DNA from: Osedax fenrisi
Lineage: Eukaryota > Annelida > Polychaeta > Sabellida > Siboglinidae
Assembly: GCA_964019155.1 (NCBI GenBank)
Contig: OZ025244.1
Span: forward strand, 45,071,952 to 45,135,951
Reading direction: 5' to 3'
DNA length: 64,000 nt
Shown: piece by piece, positions 24,694-37,006 of the stretch
How positions within the stretch are numbered: the first letter of the stretch is position 1
Layout of the letters: each line of letters opens with the position of its first letter
Program-made: the position numbers and the translations under genes
Notes under the pieces: generated by a model
Databases searched by the model: none
What the model was told of the DNA's origin: nothing
What the model saw: the letters and a program-made list of their open reading frames with translations, nothing else

Positions 24694-25778
24694 GAAATAT
24701 GGGGGTATACATATACATATAATATAGACTGTATTCATGTTATACAAAACAACTATTTATAGATCATAAGTTATTAAATATCTTTGATTTGTGTAAGTAT
24801 AAAACACTAACAGTTATGCATGGAATATATTATAAATGTATGTATAAATATTATAAAAGAATAACTAAAAAAATTAATACAAGAAGTACTTTTGATTTCA
24901 TACAACCTTATAATAAATATAACTATATGAATAATTATTAATGTCATATATGGACCAAGACTTTGGAATGAATCAAATATTGATAAAATAAAATTAATCT
25001 ATTAATCTATTTCCATTTTCAGTAATAATATATTAAATTATTTTATAACTTTGTGATTTTTTTGATCTATAGTATACTATTATTTTCTACCTAAAATTAT
25101 ATTTTAATATTTTTAAATTTTTAATAATTTTAATATTTGTAATACATTTTATCTTTACTCAGAATTTTAATTAATTTCTTCTTTTTATCCATATTTTATA
25201 CTATAATTGCGATTTGATTTATCTACATAGAAAAAAACTAATATTTATTATATTAAATAAGTAACATAATTTATTTCTACATATTCTTGTTTAATATTTA
25301 ACTTGAAAACTATTTAAATATTTGTTACTTTGTGTAGATAATTTATAAATTTATTTTTTTAATATTTGCCAATATAAATATATATTATTCTTTATATTAA
25401 ATTGTCATAAATTTACTATTCTTGAACATTCTTGTCTATTTTTAGTTTTTTTTATAGTTTTAGTTTTCTTAATGTTTATTTTTTATTTTATATTACATGA
25501 TGATTTTTGATCATTTTGTCAAGTCCTTAAAAGTCCACAAGTACAATTATTTGATCTTATACATAATTAGATTTAGTTTAAACAGGAAGTTAACTTAGAT
25601 ATAACTTTATGTTATATTATAATATAATCTATAGTTTAGTCTTTTTTTCAGGAATTTATTATTCCAATTATAATTGTACTTTTTAGGAATTGTTAGTATA
25701 ATAAAGGATACTTATTTCGATAACTTCTGCTTCTATGATTATCCGGTTGTTAAAACCGGTATATATAAACCAAAGCTG

Positions 25779-25835
<57 letters not shown>

Positions 25836-27247
25836 GTTAATTTAAATTTAATATTTTATAACATCTGAAATTATTATAATAATTTATTTAGGATTATTAA
25901 ATACAATGTTTAATACAATCCCAGTAAGTAAAGTAATCAAAGATCGTAATCAGATTACAATACAACAAGTAATCAGATTACAATCATGGGGCTATGTATT
26001 GATTACGATCACAGATTTTGATTCGATTACAATCGTATTACAATCAATGATTACCAACTGATCGTGAATCTATGTTAGTGATCAGTTAACAATCCTTGAT
26101 TACAATCGTATTAAAATAAATGATTTAGAAGTGTAGTTCGTAATCAAAGCATAGTTGCTTATCAATGATTGTAATATGATTGTAATCTTATTATGAGCAG
26201 TTAATCACAAATCATGATGATGATCAAACTATAATCTAACCACTATCACTGATTACTTTACTTACTGGGATATTATTGTATACAATCGGACATCTAATAA
26301 TGATAGTTTTCACGCTTATCGATAACACCACGTGACACCCCGATTACGTAACACACCGTGATGACGTCATACAGATGTTAGTGGTGCTGGTACCGATACC
26401 GTTCTACATCCGGCTAGCCCTGTACTACCTGTTCGAGCACCCGGAGATGCGCAAGAGGCAAGAGGCTGCCCGTAACGTGGGTCTGCAGCAATCCTACAAC
26501 TATCGCATGATTCAGGTTATATGGGGCGGTCGTATTGTGACGTCACATTAAAGCGTACTGTGACGTCACCTTAAAGCGTACCGCGTACTGTGTATACGTC
26601 GATAGAGGCTGACCTTTAAGTGCTGACTTGTAATGCAATATTTAAAAATGTATATTATAAAATAATATTATCAAAATTATGATTTCAGAGAATAATATTT
26701 TAGAGTATAAATATATATATATATACTTGCGATATTAAATAAAAATATGTGTAAAGTTAGGTCTATGAGTGAATGTATAATATAACGTAGTGCTTGTTTT
26801 AAGTATTGAAAGTGGGGTGGGGAAATGTCAAATATAATTATTTTGTTTTAAATAGTATACGAACAACAATCTAATAAAAAGACTACTGATTTATAATAAA
26901 TAAATAAGATTATGATATTATTGATTATGAACATATCTGCTGATTTTGTGGGTAAGCAAACTTTCAAAAGTGTGGGAGGTAATAATCCTAAATAATCCCA
27001 GAAAACAACCCTTAAAAGGCACTGCTACAATGAACCCTATTCTTACACCACCGCCGCAGTACCTATCACCCACACATCCGGTGTTCGTGATGGCCTACGT
27101 GATCTACTTCACAGCCGGCATCATGCTGGTTATGTTCAGCGGCAAGGACAAGAAAACAAGGTTCCAGCAAGTCGTCATCGAGTCGTTTGTTGACATGAAG
27201 AATCTGTCCATGCTGAAAGTTTATATTCATTGTAATATCTATATCTG

Positions 27248-27311
<64 letters not shown>

Positions 27312-28664
27312 ATTGTATATAGAAAAATCCCGTCTATTCAAACTCTAGAAAACCGATAATATGTGTTAATATATCGAGTTTGTCAGATTTCAAATTATTC
27401 TTACATATATTTGTATAGATTTATACATATATGAAACTAAATTTTCATTCGTAACAATTCTGAGTAAGCTGGTACTCTGATTTAGCCGGAGTTGTCTGTA
27501 TTAAAATAATATATATATATAGTATATATATTATTACATATATATCGTAGGCATTAGGTTTGGCGATCAGCAACTGTCTATGTCCCTTCAAGCTATACGG
27601 CATATGGGGCGTGGCTATAGGTATCGTCTATTGGCCACTGTTGATGCCCGTCTCTATTCTAGTGTGTTCCATCTACTGCCTTCCGGTCGTGTTTCTCACC
27701 TGTCGGATAGTATACCATACGGTGGGTTCATTACGGGGGCTTCACTACGGGGGGTTCACTGGGGGGTGGTACATCCGTAGAATATCGCGCTGTTTGATTG
27801 ATAATGTATTTAAGCCGATGAAATATATTGTTGACATGAATAATCGAAAGTATAAAGTATGCATATATGCTAACGATAACGTACGTTATTGAAATAAGTA
27901 AACGATATTGTTAAGCTTATTTGTATAATAACTATTATTAAAATATTAGTTGTTATATTATGTATATATATAACGAATAAGTATAGGTAAGTATAGGTAA
28001 ATCTCTTCATATTCACCGTGTAAATAAATCTCTTGTTTCGCACGTCCTTAAAGAGCGCGTATTAAAGTTACATTTAAATCACGTGATGCTTATTCACTAT
28101 TAATAGATATTGTGACAATGATAATACGATAACAAAAGCTACAAACTGTAAACCGATGTACTTCAACTTCTCGTCTAGCGGCTATGTATATATCATGTAC
28201 CTAATATATATCCGTGCTATACCTATACGTATAGGTATATCTATGTATAGGTGTACCTTTCATGTATACGAGTGTATTTAAATTGTTATAATTATAAGTG
28301 TACATACATTAAAGTATATAGCATAATATATTATATAGAATTCTATTAATCGTTAAAATAGATCCTAAAATATAAATTCTCAACTCGAATGATCATTACT
28401 TTATATAAAGTTATAATAGAATTATATTAATTTCTAATTACTAAATAATATAGATAACGCAGGTTGCCGATAGATAACGCGTAACTGATAGTAACTTACT
28501 ATATGATTAGATTAAAGAAAAGAAGGACCCTCACCTTAAAGACCACACAACGCGAGAGAAGCAAGGATTTGTTCAGGATGTTCGTAAAGGTGTTCAAACT
28601 TTCTCCGCCGAAAGGTCACGTAATTCAATATGTATACTATTAAATTCGCAAATAATTATAATAG

Positions 28665-28721
<57 letters not shown>

Positions 28722-29030
28722 CGAAGTTATAAGTTACCAAAGTTAAACTATAGTTTTATATATACTTAAACTATATATATGATATTCAAATAAATAATTC
28801 AATATTATTTAGAATTCTAAATATATGTAAGAAAAGTGATGGAAAACGTCACAAAAAGAGTTTTATTTGCAGATGTGAATGTAGCGTTAGTTAATGTCGT
28901 TATTTAGTAGAATTCTATAAATATGTATTATTATGAATTTTATTATTTAAATATATTATAAATTAAAATATTGTGAATATTAAATAATGGAATATGGATA
29001 TTAAATATGTTATAATTAAAATATAGTAAA

Positions 29031-29090
<60 letters not shown>

Positions 29091-32000
29091 TATATGGTAT
29101 ATTTTATAAATATATTATACGCTGTAAAAAAAACGTGTAAACTCTATATATATAGATTAATTGTGTATGAAGGTTGACATTGTTAGTTGAGCCATCATCG
29201 ATAGCTTAACCACCGGTATACCTGGTATTTCTACACTTTATATCATTATGGGTAATAATAATTACATATACATATACAATGTTCATATGTTTTTATATCT
29301 TATATCTATATCTTATATCATATGTGTATGGTTTCGGAATCATTATATCATATATGTCGAGACCTAGCCATAACTATACAATTACTCCACAATTAATATT
29401 TACATTAATAAAATACTTATGAAGCCGATATGGTTGATTTTAAGCTATCGATGATGTGTCAACAATTTCTCCTGAAAATAAATTCAGATGTATAATATGT
29501 CTTTTTGATGAGATAAGTTAAATAATTAAGTACACCTACATTTATTAAATTATACATATTTATAGAATTTCAAATTTCAATTAAATTTTAATAAATATGT
29601 AATATTGTAATTAATTAAGTTGAATTTTGCTCTCTAACAATATAATAAAGGTAAAGAAGTACATCACAAGTTTTCTCCTCGCTAGCATGGCTCTATTGAC
29701 CTTGCTATCTGTGTTATTGATGTTCGCAGAGGTCATAGGTTATATTATATTACTTTATTATATATAATTATAACAAAAACATTACATTTCAAATATATTA
29801 CAAAATTATTAAAGACCTAAAAGTTTAATATTATCCCCCCAATATTATTAAAATGAATTAATTATAAAATAATATATTTATATATTTACGTAACCACGTA
29901 TATAATTGTCATATTTAGTATATGAATGGCATTTATTTCTCAATGAGAGGTATAATACATATTAATCATAACTTATAATGTACCTATTATGTATACATGT
30001 ATATGCATATATATATATATAAATATATTATTTTATAATTAATTCATTTAGATAATATTGGGGAGATAATATTAAACATTTAGGTCTTTAATAAATTTTG
30101 TAATATATTTGAAATGTAATGTTTTTGTTATAATTATAGTTATTTTATTATAGTATTCTTAAGTATAAATTTAATAAATATATATTTATATTTATATGAA
30201 TATTTTATATATATATAATTACATATGTATAACTATTATATAATCACGCATTGCACTGAGGTGATGGTCAAATAGTATGGTCGTTATACACACCATGGTC
30301 AAATAGTATATTTGTGTAAAATAATATATACATATACATATATAAATTATATAAATGGTTTTTTAAATATCTATATTAAAATTATATATACATTTACATA
30401 TAACATATATGTAGATACTCATAAGTAAATACAGATGATGTGTCAACAGTGCCTTGTATTACATAACCTACTTGTTACATAACGGATGCCCCCACCCCCC
30501 TCCCCACCCCGCACCTACAGGTTTTATAGCGGAAGTACTGTGTTTTACGCTAATGGGAATTATCGTGAATGCGTCGAATGTGTTGAAATACGGATCTCTA
30601 ATATTCCTCGTGGTTATTTATAGGTTAACTTTGTGTATATATATATATATACATATATATATATTACGCATATATATAGATATAATTAAATGTATAATTA
30701 AAGCGATAGTATAATAGTACTAGGGAACTATATAGGAGATGTAGCTTATTTAGGGCATATATGAACACATTCATCATATATATTATTACGTAATCATATA
30801 TTGTTATTTTTATTTTGGTGGAATACTTACAGCCTATCCAGGAACTTAGATGAATCGTTCACTTATAACCATATATAGCTATAATTTCAATTCGAAGCCG
30901 CTCTCGCGTTAAGGCATATATGGTTTTAACGAGAGCCGATCATTTATGTATATACAATTATATAAGATCACTTCTATTTTATTATAGTAAGACCTATTGT
31001 AATGGTTCGGGCTGTATTTGCACCACGGCGTTGGTCACATGTGCACGCCCTACTGTATGTGTATCTGATATAATAGCCATCTGATCCACACAGACAGTTA
31101 TAATAAATATATAAATATATATATACATATTACACCACATATTACACTACATATTACACTACATATTACATCACATATTACACTACATATTACACTACAT
31201 ATTACACCACATATTACACTACATATTACACTACATATTACATCACATATTACATCACATATTACACTACATATTACAGCACATATTACACTACATATTA
31301 CATCACATATTACATCACATATTACACTACATATTACACCACATATTACACTACATATTACATCACATATTACACCACATATTACACTACATATTACACT
31401 ACATATTACATCACATATTACACTACATATTACACCACATATTACATCACATATTACACTACATATTACACTACATATTACACCACATATTACACTACAT
31501 ATTACACTACATATTACACCACATATTACATCACATATTACACTACATATTACACCACATATTACACTACATATTACATCACATATTACACCACATATTA
31601 CACTACATATTACAGCACATATTACACTACATATTACATCACATATTACATCACATATTACATCACATATTACACTACATATTACATCACATATTACATC
31701 ACATATTACACTACATATTACACCACATATTACACTACATATTACACCACATATTACACCACATATTACACCACATATTACACTACATATTACATCACAT
31801 ATTACATCACATATTACACTACATATTACATCACATATTACACTACATATTACATCACATATTACATCACATATTACACCACATATTACATCACATATTA
31901 CACTACATATTACATCACATATTACACTACATATTACACCACATATTTTACATTCGAAGTTACGATTGCTATAACAATGTGAACAAGAAATATTTGAAAC

Positions 32001-35000
32001 TGAACAAAGATCTGTTCTCTGACGTCAGAGGTCGTCTAGGACATGACATCGATGAGTTCACCAGTCTGCCTTCTTACCTTCAGGAGAATAGAGGATTCAA
32101 GGTCATCTATAAATATATTATATATATATATTTATATTAAATGATAAGTATACGAATAATTCCTATTATTGGAGTTATAGTTACATATATTCATATTTAA
32201 TATATTATATTTAATTTTTATTAATTAATATTTTTAATTATATGATATTATATAATTAATTAATATGTTTACCATTATTAAAAGTATATAATAAGTATAA
32301 ACTATATACTTTTAATAATTATCTTGATTTACGATGTTGATATAATTATCAACAAATTAAAAATTCTATTAAAATTAAATATATAATTATTTTAAAAATG
32401 AAAGCATATTTCAAATATCATTATTATTATTTTCTGATTTGTTATGCAAATATACGATTGAATTATGAAATAATTTCCGTAAATAAAGTTATTCTATACA
32501 TCATTGAAATGTACGATGCATAAAAATCACAAATAATAAATAAATAATATGACTCATACACCGTAACCATACATATTAAGTGTAGAATTACTAGTATCAG
32601 TGGTGGTACTATAGTATAGTAGTAGTAGTATTGTAGTGTTACTACTACTACTACTACTGTAGGCTTGTGAGGCGAGTCAGCAGGCTGACTACGAGAGCAC
32701 TGATGACATCGCGTTCCCACTGGAAACTGCGGTAGAAGCGGCAGCTCAAGCTGTAGAAGATGGAGAGGTAGGTAACCTTGGGGCTCCTGTGTGTGACCTT
32801 GTGTAACTTTGGATATTGGTGGGCATCTTTACTTTTATTTTGGTTTGACTTATATAGATAAATAAATGCTAATCTTTGAATATATATTTATAAACATTAA
32901 ATATATATATATATATATTAATTATATATATAAATAAATATTAAAAGAAATAGTAGTTTTAAATATTACTTAAATATATTTGTTTAAGATTAAATATATC
33001 CACTTATATTGTTGAGTACAAAATATAATACATGCTTTAAATAAATAATCTATTTTATATAGTATACTGTGTATACATTATAATATAGTATACTATTATA
33101 TATATAGTAAGTATACTTTATAATACTGCATTACGTAATAACACCTCACACTGCATATAAACAGGTGCCTCCTCAGGTAGCTAGTTACTTCTGGAACATA
33201 AACGACCTGATTCTGTTCGTAGATAGTGAAGACAATCCCCGCATACCCAAGAAACTCTTCGACGAAGTATGTCAAGTTAGTAATCTAGGATAATCATAAT
33301 ATATACAGTGGTTTATTCAAGGTATGTATATATAGGGATTTATCTTTGGATAGGTACACTATGTACCCCTCCATATAGTATATATATATATCCAATAAAT
33401 GATGCATCATCTTTAAATTTAATATTCTATCTATAATGTTGTTTCTACATGTTCCGAGATATATATAATGGTATTCTCACATAAATAGCATACTTTTATA
33501 CGCCTAGAACAGAGAACTGGGTGCATTATACAGAACTAAAGCGAGTTTAAAAATGTGTTCATTTATCGCAACGGTATTAATGTTATCAATGTCTGTAGTT
33601 ATAACTGTACGATATCACCACTGTAGATACTATAGTATAGACACTGTACTATATATAGTATACTTATATATAAGTGTAAACATATACACACGTGACTCAT
33701 TTCACTGATTGTAGATAAGGGTTGCCGGAAGTCCTGGTCCCGTTTACCGAAGTCTATTACAGGTGTGTACTAACAACAACAACACATTTAACGTAAACAA
33801 TAATGACCCTTTGAACTCTCAGGCTACCGGAAAATTCCTAATGATCGTCTGCTTCCTAATATTCGTTTTCATCGTGGTTTTATCCTTCGGAGATACCTAT
33901 AAAATATCTTCAACCAATCAGGTGAGTACACATCAACTTATCGATATCAAATGTCAATCATTATTATAGATATATGAGATCATATATTTAGAGTACCATA
34001 TGGTACTCTTAATCTATGTATGAGATCAATGATATTTAAATAATTAATACTAATATTTCCTATATTTCCTATTATATATTCTATATATTATAAAGTAACG
34101 AAAGAGATTAATTATCCGGGGTCATACAATATTATTATATATTTCATTTCATTTTAATATTTATTATTATATATTATATATTAGTATTAATTAACATTAC
34201 AAAATCATGAAATATTCGCAGATGCTAGCAACAATGGCTGGAGGTTTCATGCCGTTCATCTTCTCGAACATTCTAAAGCCTGCAACTCCCCTGGTGGAGA
34301 CGAAGCTAGTCTCTTTCAAGGGAAAACTAGAGGAAATAATTATTAATTTCTGGCAGGTTCTAAATAGTAACGATGTTATTTTATTTGTGGAGGTTCCTGT
34401 TGGGGAGCCATGATAATTATCTCCCAAACGTATAACTTCAGTTATAATATATTTTGCATTCTATAGATATACTTATATTTATACCTAGATATACTTATAC
34501 TTATCTACTTATACTGGATACTCCAGATATATCACATAACGTATCATAATTAGTGTACTTGTCGAGTTACGCATGTAGATATTATTAAATATATAGTGTA
34601 TGTATATAGTGTATATAGTGTATATCTTGAATTGTAACTTAAAAGTTATGCAATTATATAAGTGATGACTTCGACCTAAAATATGGGCTACACTGTTACA
34701 AATTAGGGTACAGTGAGTGCCTTTTTAGGGTTTAGGTAGTGTCCCCATAGCAGTACCCTAATAATGGTACAATTTGAATAAATACGATCAGTACCCTACA
34801 AAGTATTAAACTGTACCCTAAAGAATGTTAGCTGGATGTACCCTAATTATATGATACCGTATACCCTAATGAAATTGTATGATATGTACCATAATTGAAA
34901 TGTATGATATGTAAATATAATAATCATGTACCCAAATATTTAAGATAGCTGTACCCTATAAATATATAGAGTGTACCCTAGTGAATTTAACAGTCTTAAT

Positions 35001-35631
35001 ATTTAACATATATGTACCCTAAAAATATATATATATATATTGTACCCTAGTGAATTTAAAGTCGTGTACCCTAAATAGGGTACACGGTAAATTGTTGGTG
35101 ATATTTTAACGATCTGTATCCTGTAAATTGAATTCGCTGTACCCTAATTAACAGTGTAGTGTATGTAACTGTGCTTAAATGTATTAAATATGTTATTTTA
35201 TAGTATAGAACATTAAAGAAGAGCGATCTGTCGAATGATACTAGGAATGAATTAATATTTTAGTTTGACCTAAAGTAAGAGATTTATAGATTATATGAAT
35301 ATTAAAGTGGTAGTAAAAACCGATTTTACCCTTTGCAATATGAGAGGTTCCATTACGCGCTAGTAACTAAATAGGTTACAAGTGGTAAGTTGTGATGATA
35401 CGGAGCGTTACGTAATAAAATAGTTACATTGGGAGAGAGTGATTTAAAAAGTATGGAATCAGTTTTAGTGCGATATGATATACGTGGTTTAGGTGAGAAA
35501 CGAGCTTTTGGTGATATGCTGGAATGAAGGTGATGAACTCTATGAACTCGTTGTAACCGGGTCATAGTTCACAATGTACTTGAAGGTCACATGAGGATAC
35601 TATAGTATATATATATATATATATATATGTG

Positions 35632-35667
<36 letters not shown>

Positions 35668-36961
35668 CAGTAGAATGTGAGACGTAAACAATAGCATCCA
35701 TGCGAGATCAGAAACCTCATGAGATCTGACATCATGTGTTATATGTAGACTTATTAGCGGTAGGAGAAGATCGACCAGAGATGTAAGACGAAAACCAACC
35801 AATATTCACGTATTACTTTAAAATATTCATGAGCGTTACCAAATCTATATTAAGAGTTATATCATATTGTTAAATAGTACTTTAGAGTAACTTATATATA
35901 TATATATATCAGCATTATAGAATATCAACATTATATCCTATATTTATAGTAAAATTGATGTATACTGTCGAATTTTTTAATTGATCTATACCCCATGGTT
36001 CTAACACACCCTCTCCCGTACACTCTCTCCCAGCCATGGCTCTAACACAAATACGCATCCACTACACAACTCATACCCATGGCACTAACACTGACCCACT
36101 AACACTCACATACACCCCCTACACAAACCTCTCCTATAGGAATACAGTATACAGGGTCCCTCTCCTAACCATTGTTCTAACACACTTACCCCCCCTCCCC
36201 CAATACACTATCCTAGCCATGGCCTATGGATGATTTCACGTTTCAGATCTCGGAGCCCGAAAGAGAACAGACCACAACAGATGAGAATGCTAACGAGGGG
36301 TTCGTGACGTCATCATCTATTGCGTAACGCATACGATGTACGTGTATTTTAGATAGTATAGTATATTATAGTATACTATATAGTATATTATAGTATACTA
36401 AAGTATACTTTACTATAGTTTAATACCCGTTTAAAATATATATTTAATCATTAATTTCAATCATTATTTAATCATAGATTTTCGATAATATATTACTGTT
36501 CATACTATATTTTATTGTTAATCTTACTTACGAATTATTTCGAACTAATCGATATGTTTATGTTTCGAATCGAATCGAATCGAACTTTGATTTTTCCAAT
36601 CGAATATATATATATTTTTCTATAGAACCGAATTTTCAAACGATTCGAATCTAATGTTAATGTTGTTTACATCAATAGTAGGTAGACAATACACAGCTCG
36701 CTGATACCGCGCTACATGTTATCTTTGTACGATACACAGTATAGTCAAATATTACGTAATGTGTTTAGGGGTTATGGTAGGGTGTAATATAGTCAACGTC
36801 GATACACACTATTATTGTATATAGTAACATATGTGTTAATATAGTTATAGTGTACTATTGTATATAGTAACACAGTTAAATATATTGTGAACACAATATC
36901 GCATATAATACAATCGAAAACAATCGTTATATTGTTATTGTATAGTTTATATCTATATATA

Positions 36962-37006
<45 letters not shown>

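Noticed and set aside
31129..31944. CRISPR-like array
   Set aside because: Units are contiguous 12-mers without spacers, in a eukaryotic intron.
34703..35148. Interstitial telomere tract
   Set aside because: CCCTAA occurs only within dispersed GTACCCTAA nonamers; there is no tandem TTAGGG array.
35353..35802. Two minus-strand frames in the intron after the GTACCCTAA cluster
   Set aside because: No domain or retrotransposon motif could be confirmed. The second begins in a (TA)n run; left unassigned.
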